A stretch of 64,000 nucleotides of DNA from Pantoea sp. 18069 (lineage in GTDB: Bacteria; Pseudomonadota; Gammaproteobacteria; Burkholderiales; Burkholderiaceae_C): contig NZ_CACSJA010000001.1 of NCBI RefSeq assembly GCF_902706035.1, forward strand, positions 124,001-188,000, read 5' to 3'. Made by a program: the position numbers and the translations under genes. The stretch's first letter is position 1, and each line of letters opens with the position of its first letter. Below, piece by piece: positions 1-8,531 of the stretch. Below the pieces are notes generated by a model that saw only the letters and a list, made by a program, of their open reading frames with translations, ran no database searches and had not been told where the DNA came from.

Positions 1-934
1 TCTTCTGGCGCGCGCCTTCGCCAATGGCCAGCATCACGATCACCGACGCCACGCCGATGACGATGCCCAGCAGCGTCAGCACCGTGCGCGAACGGTTGAT
101 GCGCATGCCGCGCCAGGCGGTGCGCGCGGCTTCGCGCAGGTCCTGCCACAGCGAGGCGCCGTCATCGCCCGCGGCGCCGGCCATGTCGAGCACGGGCAGG
201 GCCATGAGCGCGCGGCGCGGGTCGCTGGCGCTGTCGGCGACGATATCGCCGTCGTGGATTTCGATCACGCGCTGCGCCTGCGCGGCGACGCTGCGGTCGT
301 GGGTGATCAGCACGATGGTGTGGCCGGCGTCGGCGAGCTCGTTGAGCAGGCGCATGACTTCGGCGCCGCTCCTGGAATCGAGGGCGCCGGTGGGCTCGTC
401 GGCCAGGATGATGCGCCCGCCGTTCATCAGCGCGCGCGCGATCGACACGCGCTGCTGCTGGCCGCCCGACAATTGGTTGGGCCGGTTGTGCAGCTTGTCG
501 CCCATGCCCAGGCGTTCGAGCAGCGCCGCTGCGCGGCGCGCGCGCGCCTCGCCCGACATGCCCGCGTAGATCGCCGGCATCTCAACGTTCTCGCTGGCCG
601 ATTCGGTGGCGATCAGGTGGTAGCCCTGGAACACGAAGCCGAAGGCCTCGCGCCGCAGCCAGGCCTTTTCATCGGCGTCCAGCGAGGCCACATCGCGGCC
701 GTTGAAAAGATAGGTGCCGGCGCTTGCCTGGTCCAGGCAGCCGAGCAGGTTCATCAGCGTCGACTTGCCCGAGCCCGATGCGCCGACGATGGCGACGAAC
801 TCGCCCGCATGTATCGTCAGGTCGATGCCGTGCAGCACCTCGACTTCGGGCTGCTGGCCGTCGGTCTCATCCGCCCCGCCGTAGCGCTTGCGTATGCCGC
901 GCAGCTCGATCAGCGGCGTGAGGCTGGCTACCAC
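1..934 (-). CDS. macB: MacB-type ABC exporter, ATP-binding/permease protein (3' part off window)
   Basis: Inner-membrane component of a MacA-MacB-type tripartite efflux pump; the nucleotide-binding domain is fused to an FtsX-like permease. The visible 311 residues give the whole ATPase domain: Walker [10 protein letters not shown], the Q-loop region FVFQGYHL, signature [15 protein letters not shown], Walker [13 protein letters not shown] and the H-loop THD. The first transmembrane helix follows near the window edge ([19 protein letters not shown]). The periplasmic domain and remaining helices lie outside. I chose a GTG start overlapping the macA stop; no ATG is available before the ATPase fold. 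It follows macA in the same transcription unit. By context it could be PvdT-like, exporting an emptied siderophore, rather than a drug or macrolide pump; that is inference. Confidence 0.9.
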   Translation of the reverse strand, partial: MVASLTPLIELRGIRKRYGGADETDGQQPEVEVLHGIDLTIHAGEFVAIVGASGSGKSTLMNLLGCLDQASAGTYLFNGRDVASLDADEKAWLRREAFGFVFQGYHLIATESASENVEMPAIYAGMSGEARARRAAALLERLGMGDKLHNRPNQLSGGQQQRVSIARALMNGGRIILADEPTGALDSRSGAEVMRLLNELADAGHTIVLITHDRSVAAQAQRVIEIHDGDIVADSASDPRRALMALPVLDMAGAAGDDGASLWQDLREAARTAWRGMRINRSRTVLTLLGIVIGVASVIVMLAIGEGARQK

Positions 935-2145
935 TGGAATCTCCGCACGCCGGCATCGGGCGGCGCTTCGCCGGTGATCAGGCGCTCGCCCTCTTCCAGG
1001 CCGCCCGTGACTTCGGCCAGCAGCCGGTTGCGCGTGCCCAGTTGCACACGGCGCACTTCGACCAGCTGATCAGGCGTCTTCTCGGCCAGGATGCGCGCCT
1101 CGTAGGTGCCGGACTCGCCATCGAGCGCCGTGAAGGCCGCGAGCGGCGCGGTGAGCACGTCCTTGACGGCCGCCGACACAAAGGTGACCTGGGCTGTCAT
1201 CTGCGGCATCAGCGCGCCGTCGGGGTTGTCGACATCGAACAGCACCGTGTATTGCACAGCCTTGGTGCCCGCAGGGGGCATGCCGCCCGTCGCCGCGCCC
1301 GGCGCTGCCGTCGACACGGCGGGCGCGGGCAGCACCTGGCGCACCGTGCCGCTCCAGCGGCGGCGGTCGCTGCCCAGCGTGCTGAAGTAGGCGGGCATGC
1401 CGGCCTGGACCTGGCGGATGTCGGCTTCCGACACATCGGTCCAGACCGTCATGCGGAGCAGGTCGGCAATGCGCAGCACCGTGGGCGTCTGGTAGGTGGC
1501 ATTGAGCGTCTGGCCTTCCTTCACATCCAGGCCCGTGACCGTGCCCGCGATGGGCGCGTAGATGCGCGTATAGCCCAGCCGGGCTTCGTCGGCGCGCAGG
1601 CTGGCGGCGGTCTGGATGATCTGCGCTTCGTACTGCGCGATGCGCGCCGCCGCAGACTTGAGCGTCGCCGCCGCGGTCTGCAGGTCTTCGAGGCGCGTGG
1701 CCTCGTCCCTGGCCATCTGCTGCTGGCGCGCGTACTGCTGGCCCGCAAGTTCATGCTGGGCGCGCGCGTCGTCGGCCTGGGCGCGCAGACCGGCAATCTG
1801 CGCGCGGCCGGCTTCGACCGTGGCGGCGAGCACGCTGGCGTCGATCTCGGCGAGCAGCTGGCCCTTCTCGACGACGTCACCCGCGCGCACCAGCAGGCGC
1901 GTGATCTGGCCCGACACCTGCGCGCCGACATCGACCGAGCGCAGCGGCTGCAGCGTGCCGATGGCCGCCACGCTGGCCTCGATGTCGCCCCTGGCGACGG
2001 TCACGGTCTGCCAGGGCGAGGCCGCCGCCGGGCGCAGCGCCAGCCACAGCACGCCCAGCGCCAGCACGGCAGCCAGCGGCAGCAGATAGCGCGTGGCGCG
2101 CGAGCGCCGGCGCGGAAAACTGGAAGAAAAATCAGGCGAAGTCAT
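928..2145 (-). CDS. macA: MacA/PvdR-type periplasmic adaptor (membrane fusion protein)
   Basis: Periplasmic adaptor that links MacB to an outer-membrane channel. The 405 residues show an N-terminal membrane anchor (about residues 19-40, [18 protein letters not shown]), a biotinyl-lipoyl-like half ([14 protein letters not shown]), a long alpha-hairpin coiled coil rich in Ala, Gln and Arg (about 110-180), the second lipoyl half ([19 protein letters not shown]) and a beta-barrel with membrane-proximal domain. The length is usual for the family. It starts one base after the DUF4198 gene stops and overlaps macB, so all three are probably cotranscribed. No TolC-like outer-membrane gene is visible; it may lie left of the window. 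Family assignment is secure, substrate unknown; the operon context suggests siderophore recycling as in PvdR. Confidence 0.9.
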   Translation of the reverse strand: MTSPDFSSSFPRRRSRATRYLLPLAAVLALGVLWLALRPAAASPWQTVTVARGDIEASVAAIGTLQPLRSVDVGAQVSGQITRLLVRAGDVVEKGQLLAEIDASVLAATVEAGRAQIAGLRAQADDARAQHELAGQQYARQQQMARDEATRLEDLQTAAATLKSAAARIAQYEAQIIQTAASLRADEARLGYTRIYAPIAGTVTGLDVKEGQTLNATYQTPTVLRIADLLRMTVWTDVSEADIRQVQAGMPAYFSTLGSDRRRWSGTVRQVLPAPAVSTAAPGAATGGMPPAGTKAVQYTVLFDVDNPDGALMPQMTAQVTFVSAAVKDVLTAPLAAFTALDGESGTYEARILAEKTPDQLVEVRRVQLGTRNRLLAEVTGGLEEGERLITGEAPPDAGVRRFQW

Positions 2146-2146
2146 T

Positions 2147-2785
2147 TCAACGTACCACTTCGAAACTCAGCGTCGCGGTGTGGCGCACATCCGAGTATTT
2201 CTTGCCATCAATCGTGACCGAGCCGTTGTCCACACGCGCCGAGACTTCCAGCACGTAGAGGCCGGGAAACGAAGGCTCGAAACTCACCGTGCCGTCACTG
2301 GCCGGCGCCAGCACGCGGCGCCAGCCTTCGGAGGTGTCGACATTGACCTGGCTGGCCGCGACCGGACGGCCCTTGAACACCAGCTGGAAGGTATTGCCGC
2401 CGGCAACCGTGGGCACCAGCTCCAAGTCGTTGACGGCCTTGGTCTCGGTGCGGCCGAGCCTGGCCTGGAAATAGGTCAGCACGCCCTCGGCGTCGGCGCG
2501 CGTCGCAGTAAAGCGCGCATCGCCCTGCTCCGCCGGCGTGAACGCAAAATGATTGGCTGCGGTCTCGACCGCCAGCGGCTTGCCTTCGGGCGCGACCGGC
2601 TTGGCGTCGCGCAATGCGGGCAGTTGCGCCAGCGGCCTGGGCAGCTCGCCGGCAAACACGCGCGCCTGCGCGCCGTCGCGCTGCAGCCAGAGGTAGTCGG
2701 CGCGGGCCGACTGGGCCAGCGACAGGGACAGCGCGAGCGCGGCCAGGGCGGGCGCGACGCTGCGGGAGATAGGAAATGCAGTCAT
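2147..2785 (-). CDS. DUF4198-family periplasmic protein
   Basis: A 212-residue exported protein with a clear signal peptide (SVAPALAALALSLSLAQSARA, cleavage around residue 29). The mature part begins DYLWLQRDGAQARVF and has the conserved DUF4198 elements, including the late Ig-like segment FEPSFPGLYVLEVSARVDN. Members of this family commonly sit beside metal importers (NikK-like) or TonB systems and are thought to act in periplasmic metal handling; the molecular role is not established. Here it lies 38 bp behind the second binding protein and one base before macA, so it appears to be an integral part of the metal/siderophore operon. It is an addition to the Pseudomonas Fpv arrangement. Confidence 0.75.
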   Translation of the reverse strand: MTAFPISRSVAPALAALALSLSLAQSARADYLWLQRDGAQARVFAGELPRPLAQLPALRDAKPVAPEGKPLAVETAANHFAFTPAEQGDARFTATRADAEGVLTYFQARLGRTETKAVNDLELVPTVAGGNTFQLVFKGRPVAASQVNVDTSEGWRRVLAPASDGTVSFEPSFPGLYVLEVSARVDNGSVTIDGKKYSDVRHTATLSFEVVR

Positions 2786-2823
2786 GGAATGGACAGGAAT
2801 ATGAGAGGTCGGAACAGCGCCGC

Positions 2824-3705
2824 TCAGCGCGGGCGCAGCGCGTCGACAAGGCGCGCGGCCAGGGCGGCCATGTCGGCGACCGGCTGCTGGCCGTCGGTGG
2901 CCAGCACCACCACGGCCGCGCCCGCAGCCGTCACGGCCTGGGCGAGTTCGGCCGGCAGTTCCTCGTGGTGCAGCACCGCGGCCACGCCTTCGCTGCGGAT
3001 CAGCGCCGCCAGGGCCTGGGTATCGGCGCTGCCCGGCACGAGTTCGAGATGGAAGGCTGAAGCGAGATAGTCCAGGCGCGGCGACAGCGACACCACCGTG
3101 AGATTGGGCGCGGCCAGCAGCGCGGACTCGGTGCGGCCCGACAGTGCGACCAACTGCTGCTTGAGGCCCGCCAGGTTGCGCGCCAGCACCGGCGCGGCCT
3201 GGGGCGCGAGCCGTTCAAGATCCGTGGCAAGGATATCGGCCATGCGGCCCAGGTTCACCGGATGCAGCCACGGGTAGCTGCCCAGGTCCGCGCCCGGCTG
3301 CAGCGCAATGCCGGGCAGCGCGCCGTCGATGGGCCGCGCGGCGTCGATTTCGACGATGCGGATATTCGCGCGGCGCGCCAGCGGAAACAAAGGGTCCTGC
3401 GGCCACAGCGAGCGCATGGTGATCACCGCGTCGGCCTGCGCCGCCGCCTGGGCCAGCGCCTTCGCGCCACGCCCTTCGAAATAGGCCAGCTGGCGCGCGG
3501 GCGGCAGGGTCGCCGGCGCGGCGCGCGCCAGCGTGATGCCGCTGCCTTCGATCAGTTGTGCGGCCAGGCCATGCGCGACCAGGTGGCCGACGAGCACCTG
3601 AACGGACTTGGACGGTGGGGCGGCGACAGGCGTTTGCGCCTGCGCCGTCACGGCCGTGAACAGGGTCGCCGCAGCGGCGAGAAGCACAGTCAACAAGGGT
3701 TTCAC
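2824..3705 (-). CDS. Second periplasmic binding protein of the metal ABC system, FpvF-like
   Basis: A 293-residue exported protein with signal peptide MKPLLTVLLAAAATLFTAVTAQA and a divergent TroA/ZnuA-type fold: the middle segment PWLHPVNLGRMADILATDL corresponds to the linker region of that family, and the end shows the usual Ala-rich helices. The canonical metal ligand motif PHxYEP is absent, unlike the paralogue at 5344-6288, so it may bind a metal-siderophore complex or another protein rather than free metal. I chose the GTG start that overlaps the permease stop as GTGA; the upstream extension is frame-shifted shadow. Position after SBP-ATPase-permease matches FpvF in the Pseudomonas fpv cluster. 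The function is inferred from position and weak similarity. Confidence 0.7.
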   Translation of the reverse strand: MKPLLTVLLAAAATLFTAVTAQAQTPVAAPPSKSVQVLVGHLVAHGLAAQLIEGSGITLARAAPATLPPARQLAYFEGRGAKALAQAAAQADAVITMRSLWPQDPLFPLARRANIRIVEIDAARPIDGALPGIALQPGADLGSYPWLHPVNLGRMADILATDLERLAPQAAPVLARNLAGLKQQLVALSGRTESALLAAPNLTVVSLSPRLDYLASAFHLELVPGSADTQALAALIRSEGVAAVLHHEELPAELAQAVTAAGAAVVVLATDGQQPVADMAALAARLVDALRPR

Positions 3706-4604
3706 GACGGCAGTCCTTTCAATCCCGGAACCAGGCCGCGCAGGATCGCGGCCAGCATGAAGACCGCCCCGGCCACCAGGATGATGGCCGCGCCCGAAGG
3801 CAGGGGCAGTGCGAATTCGATGGGCAGCAAAATGCCCGCGAGGGTGCTGAACGTGGCGATCAGCACGCTGAGCCAGAAGAAGCCGCGCAGCGACTGGCTC
3901 AAGAGCCGGGCGGCCGCGGCCGGAATCACCAGCAGCGCGCCGACCAGAATCGCGCCTATGACCTTGACCGAAGCCACGGTGACCACGGTCACCAGCACCA
4001 CGAACAGATAGTCCATGGCCTTGACCGGCACGCCGCGCACCGCCGCGAGCTGCGGGTTGAAACTCGCGAGCATCAGCCGGTTGTAGTTGGGCAGGCTCAG
4101 CGCCACCGTCAGCAGCGCGACCACGGCCAGCACCGCGAGGTCCTGGCTGTTGACGGTCAGCACCGAGCCGAACAGCACGTTCTCCAGGATATGGATATTG
4201 ACGCGCCCCGACAGCAGCAGCAGCAGGCTTGCGCCCAGCGCCAGCGATACCGACAGGAACACGCCGATCAGCGTGTCGGGCGTGAGCCCCGTGCGGTTGC
4301 GCAGGTAGTTGAGGCTGATGCCGAACAGCAGGCAGTAGCCGAACAGGCTGCCGTAGGGCCCGGTATAAGGCTCGCCCAGCAGGATGCCTATGGCCACGCC
4401 GGTCAGCGCCGAGTGGCCCACGGCTTCGGAGAAGAACGCGAAGCGCTTGACCACGACCAGCGTGCCCAGGCCCCCGAGCACCGGGCCGATGATCAGGCCC
4501 GCGAGCACGGCGTTGACGACAAAGCCATAGGTCAGCGCGGCGGGCAGCGCGCCGGCTTCGGCCCAGCCCTGGATCGCAAGGCGCAAGGTATCGAAGAGCG
4601 TCAT
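3702..4604 (-). CDS. Metal ABC transporter permease, ZnuB/FpvE-like
   Basis: A 300-residue inner-membrane permease of the ABC-3 (ZnuB/MntB/TroC) family, with about eight hydrophobic segments. Typical features are the early glycine-rich stretch FVVNAVLAGLIIGPVLGGLGTLVVVKR (split here only for reference), the AFFSEAVGHSALTGVAIG motif that contacts the ATPase, and the later VTVASVKVIGAILVGALLV. It overlaps the upstream ATPase by 4 bp (ATGA) and the downstream binding protein by 4 bp (GTGA), showing translational coupling. Substrate is probably a divalent first-row metal; the Fpv-like context favours iron released from a siderophore, but zinc or manganese cannot be excluded from sequence. Confidence 0.88.
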   Translation of the reverse strand: MTLFDTLRLAIQGWAEAGALPAALTYGFVVNAVLAGLIIGPVLGGLGTLVVVKRFAFFSEAVGHSALTGVAIGILLGEPYTGPYGSLFGYCLLFGISLNYLRNRTGLTPDTLIGVFLSVSLALGASLLLLLSGRVNIHILENVLFGSVLTVNSQDLAVLAVVALLTVALSLPNYNRLMLASFNPQLAAVRGVPVKAMDYLFVVLVTVVTVASVKVIGAILVGALLVIPAAAARLLSQSLRGFFWLSVLIATFSTLAGILLPIEFALPLPSGAAIILVAGAVFMLAAILRGLVPGLKGLPS

Positions 4605-5347
4605 GCTGCGGCCTCCTGGGCCGAAGCCCGCGCGGTGCGCGGGCGGGTGGAGAACAGGTCAAGCAGGGTCTGCGGCGTCAGCACCTCGCGCGGCGGGCCG
4701 TCGAACAGCACGCCGCGGTTCAGGCCCGTCACATGGTCGGCCAGCCGGCCCACGGCTTCGAGGTCATGCTCGACCCAGAACACCGTCACGCCGGCCTGCT
4801 TCCAGTCGGCCAGCAACTGCTCGAACACCTGCGCGCCGGCCTCGTCGAGCGCGGCCATGGGCTCGTCGAGCACCAGCAGCGACGGCGCGGGCACCAGGCC
4901 CTGGGCGAGCAGCACGCGCTGGCGTTCGCCGCCCGACAGCGCGCCCATGCGGCGATTGCGCTTGTCGGCCATGCCGACACGGTCCAGCGCCGCGCCGATC
5001 TCGTTGACGCGTGCCCGCGCAAAGCCCAGGAACGCGGGCTTGCGCTGGGTCATCGCGGCCATGAAGTCATTGACGGTCATCGGCAGGCCGGCGTCGAACG
5101 CCAGCGCCTGCGGCACATAGCCCATCACGCCCGCCGCGCCCGCCCATTCGAGCGCCACGCGGCCCTGGTGCGGCGTCTGGCCCAGCAGCGTCTTGATCAG
5201 CGAACTCTTGCCCGCGCCGTTGGGGCCGACCAGCGCATGCACGCTGCCCGGCGCCACGCGCAGCGAGACCTTGCGCAGCACCGTGGTCTGGCCCAGCGTC
5301 AGGCCCACGCGATCGAACGCGATGGCCGGTCCATGCTGCGGCGTCAT
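4601..5347 (-). CDS. Metal ABC transporter ATP-binding protein, ZnuC/FpvD-like
   Basis: A 248-residue ATPase that energises the adjacent permease. Visible motifs are Walker A GPNGAGKSS (about residue 41), Q-loop YVPQ, signature LSGGERQRVLLAQGL, Walker B LLVLDEPMAALD and the switch histidine in WVEHDLEAVGRL. The size and the short Q-loop spacing fit the zinc/manganese/iron-chelate subfamily (ZnuC, MntA). It overlaps both neighbours by 4 bp, placing it firmly in the SBP-ATPase-permease-SBP unit. Confidence 0.9.
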   Translation of the reverse strand: MTPQHGPAIAFDRVGLTLGQTTVLRKVSLRVAPGSVHALVGPNGAGKSSLIKTLLGQTPHQGRVALEWAGAAGVMGYVPQALAFDAGLPMTVNDFMAAMTQRKPAFLGFARARVNEIGAALDRVGMADKRNRRMGALSGGERQRVLLAQGLVPAPSLLVLDEPMAALDEAGAQVFEQLLADWKQAGVTVFWVEHDLEAVGRLADHVTGLNRGVLFDGPPREVLTPQTLLDLFSTRPRTARASAQEAAA

Positions 5348-6288
5348 TGGCCGGCCTCGCGGATGGCGCGCACCACGGTCGCGAGGTTTTTCGCCGTGTC
5401 CTGCTCGAACTTCTGCGGGGTGTAGTCGCCGTACGAGATGTGCGTGAGCGCATAGAGACGCACGCCGGTTTCGCGGCGTATGGTGTCGACATAGGCCGAG
5501 GGAAAGTCCATTTCCGAGAAGATGACCTTGACGTCCAGGTTGCGCATCTGGTCTATCGTCGCCTTGAGCTGCGCCGGGCTGGGCTCTATGCCGTGCGCGG
5601 GCTCGACGACGGCCGTGACTTCGAGGCCGAACTCGCGCAGCAGATAGTCATAGGCGCCGTGGATGGTGGCCACGCGCAGGCTGCGGCCCGGGGCTTCGGC
5701 CAGGCCCGCGAGCGCGTCGGCGCGCAGCTTGCGCAGCTTCTGGCCATAGGCGCGCGCATTCGTGCGGTAGGCCTGGGCGTTGGCCGCATCGAGCTTGCCG
5801 AGTTCGCGCGCAATGGTGTTGACCTGGGCAATGGACGCGGCCACCGACAGGAAGGTGTGCGGGTTCACGACCTGGCCCGAGCTGTCCTTGCCGCTGCGGC
5901 CGGCGTTGGCCGCGCTGCCTACGGCGGCCAGCAGCGGCACCTGGGCATTGGCTTCGATGACCGGCAGCGTGGGCTTGCTGCTGGCGGCAATCATGCGTTC
6001 GGCGAAGTCGTCATGGCCTATGCCGTTGAGCACCACCACGTCGAGGCCGCCAATGCGCTTGATGTCCTCGGCGCGCGGCTCGTAGGCATGCGGGTTGAAG
6101 CCGGCCGGAATCAGCGGAACGACTTCGGCCAGATCACCGACGATATTGGTGACGTAGCTGTAGTACGGGTGCAGCGTGATGCCTATGCGCAGCCGGCGCG
6201 CCTGCGCGGCCAGGGGAAACAACGTCAGCGCGGCAGTGGCGGCCAGGCCGGTCTGCAGCAAGCGGCGGCGGCTGAAAATGGGGGACAT
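5344..6288 (-). CDS. Metal-binding periplasmic protein, ZnuA/FpvC-like
   Basis: Cluster A-I (TroA/ZnuA) solute-binding protein of 314 residues. The N-terminus SRRRLLQTGLAATAALTLF has a twin-arginine-like pattern, suggesting Tat or Sec export. Candidate ligands are the His of NPHAYEP (about residue 64), the His of VNPHTFLS (about 140), the His of TIHGAYDY (about 206) and the Glu of FSEMDFPS (about 258), the usual three-His plus acidic set. I chose the ATG at 6288, preceded by GGAG, over an in-frame ATG 27 bp upstream with no ribosome site. The long His-rich loop of zinc-specific ZnuA is missing, which leaves the metal open. In the Fpv system the equivalent protein chelates iron released from the siderophore. 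Confidence 0.85.
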   Translation of the reverse strand: MSPIFSRRRLLQTGLAATAALTLFPLAAQARRLRIGITLHPYYSYVTNIVGDLAEVVPLIPAGFNPHAYEPRAEDIKRIGGLDVVVLNGIGHDDFAERMIAASSKPTLPVIEANAQVPLLAAVGSAANAGRSGKDSSGQVVNPHTFLSVAASIAQVNTIARELGKLDAANAQAYRTNARAYGQKLRKLRADALAGLAEAPGRSLRVATIHGAYDYLLREFGLEVTAVVEPAHGIEPSPAQLKATIDQMRNLDVKVIFSEMDFPSAYVDTIRRETGVRLYALTHISYGDYTPQKFEQDTAKNLATVVRAIREAGQ

Positions 6289-6381
6289 GGGCGTGAGACT
6301 CCAACGAAAGGGCACGCTGCGCGCAGGCAGCGAAAAGGCATCAAGGAAAAAGGCGGCGGCGACAGCGACGACGCAGCGGCG

Positions 6382-6990
6382 CTAGCGCTGCAGCCGGGTC
6401 ACGCCCGCATCGAAGCGCGCGACGACCTGGCGCCAGCCCGCGCGCGTGAGCTGCGCGGCGTCCAGCGCCGCGGGCGCGGCCTGGGCACTGCGGTGCATCC
6501 AGATATCGGGCGGGCTTTCATGCGCGTGGGCCGCGCCGGAATCACCGTGGCCATGCGCGGGCGGCGCCACGCGCAGCAGCACCGAAGCCGCGACGGCGCT
6601 GTCGGCGCTCAAGCCCAGATAGGCCTGGGTGGCGCCATCGCCGACCAGCGTCCAGACATGGGCGCCGCGCTGCGCGCTGCTCGCGTCCTGCGCGAACGGC
6701 GGCAGGCCCATTTCGGCCAAGGCGGCCACCGCGGGCAGGCTGGCCTGCGCACCGCGCTCGGCATCGATCTCTTCGAGCGCGATGCGCAAATCGGCGTAGA
6801 CCCCCTGCTCGGCCGCCGTCAGGTCGCGCCGCGCATCGAGCTGGTTTGCGGCCACGGCATGGCTTTGCTGCGGTGCGGCGCGCAGCGTCACCACCGTGCC
6901 GGCAACGGCCAGGATCAGCGCGCAGCCGGCGAGCACGGCCAGGGTTTCGTGCCCGGCGCCAGCCGGGCGCACGATCTGCGTCGTGCTCAT
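6382..6990 (-). CDS. DUF6162-type membrane-anchored protein, FpvK-like position
   Basis: A 202-residue protein with one N-terminal transmembrane segment (about residues 17-38, LAVLAGCALILAVAGTVVTL) and a periplasmic remainder. It carries a histidine cluster (PAHGHGDSGAAHAHESPPD) that could bind metal, followed by WMHRS. It resembles the DUF6162 proteins that occur with PepSY proteins and metal ABC importers; this match is from memory and would need a profile search. The ATG overlaps the stop of the small exported gene by 4 bp, and the binding protein starts 93 bp downstream. Its position between a small periplasmic protein and the SBP equals that of FpvK in Pseudomonas. Confidence 0.65.
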   Translation of the reverse strand: MSTTQIVRPAGAGHETLAVLAGCALILAVAGTVVTLRAAPQQSHAVAANQLDARRDLTAAEQGVYADLRIALEEIDAERGAQASLPAVAALAEMGLPPFAQDASSAQRGAHVWTLVGDGATQAYLGLSADSAVAASVLLRVAPPAHGHGDSGAAHAHESPPDIWMHRSAQAAPAALDAAQLTRAGWRQVVARFDAGVTRLQR

Positions 6991-7337
6991 CGCGCCGCGC
7001 CCGCGACGATTTCGGCGTGATCGACTTCGACCACATGGCCCGGGCCCGCGTCGAACAGCACGAAGAATTCGCCCTTGGGTTTCTTGAAGCTCAGCATCGA
7101 GCTCTTGTCGAGCTTGCCCGACAGCAGCACCTTGTCGTCGTAGCCCATGACATCCAGGCGCACGCCGGGTGCCAGCGAGCCGTCGGAGAACGCGCCGCGG
7201 CACTGGATGGTGTCGGCCGAAATCTGGCGGCATTCGACCACGGGGTTGTGGGCCAGGGCCGGCGCGGCCACCGACAGCAGCAGCGCGCAGGCGGCCAGTG
7301 CCCGGCGGGCGCGGCAAACAGGGTGTGGAGATGTCAT
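6987..7337 (-). CDS. Small exported protein of the metal operon, FpvJ-like position
   Basis: A 116-residue protein with a signal peptide (RRALAACALLLSVAAPALA, cleavage before HNPVVECRQ). The mature part of about 85 residues contains a Cys pair (ECRQISADTIQCRG) likely to form a disulfide and looks like an all-beta carboxypeptidase-regulatory-type domain (GVRLDVMGYDDKVLLSGKLDKS). I do not recognise a named family with confidence. It starts 13 bp after the DUF3325 gene and overlaps the next gene by ATGA. A small periplasmic protein in this slot corresponds to FpvJ in the Pseudomonas fpv cluster. Confidence 0.65.
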   Translation of the reverse strand: MTSPHPVCRARRALAACALLLSVAAPALAHNPVVECRQISADTIQCRGAFSDGSLAPGVRLDVMGYDDKVLLSGKLDKSSMLSFKKPKGEFFVLFDAGPGHVVEVDHAEIVAGAAR

Positions 7338-7350
7338 TTCAATGGCCTTT

Positions 7351-8232
7351 CTAATTGACCTGCGATGGGGCTTGCTGCGGGGCGTCGCGCCCCGCTGGCG
7401 GCCTTGCTTCGCGTTGCTCGAACCAGGCGACCGTCGCCGGCGACACGTCGCCCAGGCGCACCTGCGCCTGATGCACGCCGCCGTCCTTGCCCACCACCGT
7501 GAGCCACAGCGCGCTGTCGGCCGTGGTGTTGGCCGGCAGCTGGATGTCGACGCCGCGGTCCCAGCGCGTGCCGTTGAGAACGATGCCCGCAGCGCGCAGC
7601 GAGCGCGGCTTGTTGACCTTGAGATAGGCCGCGCGGATCTGCTCGTCGCAGGCCTCGCAAAAGCGCAGCTGGTAGGACTTCATCGGAATGTCCATGGCCA
7701 CCAGATCGGGCCCGCGGCGCTCGGCTTCGGCGAGGCGGAAGGTCCATGGGCCGACCGTGCCGTCGATCGCATCGGCGCGCAGCAGCGGCTTGACCGGCGT
7801 GGCCTGCAGGGCCAGCAGATAGACCAGCGGCACCGCCGCCAGCAGCGCCGCAGCGGTCCAGCGGCGCGCACGCGGGGGCGCAGGCGGCGCGGCTTGCGCC
7901 GCTGCTGCGGGTTTGGCGGCGCGCGCGGGCCGCGCCGGTTTGGCGCGTACCTGCGGCTGCCAGGGCCATTTGGGAAACGCAAACACCAGCGCCAGCGCGG
8001 CAATGCTGAGCCACCCCAGCCACAGCGTGATGCCCACGCCCGTGCCCAGCCAGGCGATGCCCAGCGCCAGCGCCAGCGCGAGCAGCAGCCAGCCAGTGAC
8101 GCGCGCCAGCAGGCGCCAGTGCGGCGCGGGCACGCGGCGCAGCAGATGTTCGGCATGGCGTTCGGTGGCCAGCGCCAGCGCGGCAAGACCCGCGAGGCTG
8201 ACCAGCAGGATGGCAATGTGTACCCAGGTCAT
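7351..8232 (-). CDS. DUF3325-domain membrane protein with extra C-terminal domain
   Basis: A 293-residue protein. The first 100 residues are a DUF3325 domain with three predicted membrane helices (WVHIAILLVSLAGLAALALA, the LLLALALALGIAW segment, and LGWLSIAALALVFAF). A basic Ala/Pro linker follows (PARPARAAKPAAAAQAAP), then a fourth helix (WTAAALLAAVPLVYLLAL, about residue 140) and a periplasmic C-terminal domain of about 130 residues with a CEAC motif (LRFCEACDEQ). Stand-alone DUF3325 proteins are about 100 residues, so this is a fusion. The ATG at 8232 overlaps the DUF3649 stop and has GGAGG upstream. By position it corresponds to FpvH or a partner of it. Confidence 0.72.
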   Translation of the reverse strand: MTWVHIAILLVSLAGLAALALATERHAEHLLRRVPAPHWRLLARVTGWLLLALALALGIAWLGTGVGITLWLGWLSIAALALVFAFPKWPWQPQVRAKPARPARAAKPAAAAQAAPPAPPRARRWTAAALLAAVPLVYLLALQATPVKPLLRADAIDGTVGPWTFRLAEAERRGPDLVAMDIPMKSYQLRFCEACDEQIRAAYLKVNKPRSLRAAGIVLNGTRWDRGVDIQLPANTTADSALWLTVVGKDGGVHQAQVRLGDVSPATVAWFEQREARPPAGRDAPQQAPSQVN

Positions 8233-8531
8233 GCCGCACCTCCGGTCCTGAGCAGCCAGGCGAGCGCGGACACCGCGGCGGTGACCAGCACCAGGCCCAC
8301 CCAGGCGCGCGTTGCCGTGCGCGCCATGAACACCCAGATCACCGCGACGCTGTAGATCGCAAAGCTCAGCATGCTGGCCCACAGCAAGGCCTGGGACTGG
8401 GGCGCAGGCCAGACCAGCGCCAGCAGCACCGTGGCGGCCGACGCCAGCGCATAGCCGCCGAATGCGGCGGCAAGCACGCGCGAAGCCACGGCCAGGCGGT
8501 AGGCGCGTGAAAGTGCAACCGCCTTGCTCAT
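8229..8531 (-). CDS. DUF3649 small membrane protein
   Basis: A 100-residue protein with three hydrophobic helices (around 20-42, 46-66 and 74-92; for example LLWASMLSFAIYSVAVIWVF). DUF3649 proteins are found between PepSY and DUF3325 genes in iron/siderophore uptake loci of Proteobacteria; their role is unknown. I chose the ATG at 8531, which overlaps the stop of the PepSY gene by 4 bp; a longer frame upstream is out-of-frame shadow of that gene. Confidence 0.78.
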   Translation of the reverse strand: MSKAVALSRAYRLAVASRVLAAAFGGYALASAATVLLALVWPAPQSQALLWASMLSFAIYSVAVIWVFMARTATRAWVGLVLVTAAVSALAWLLRTGGAA

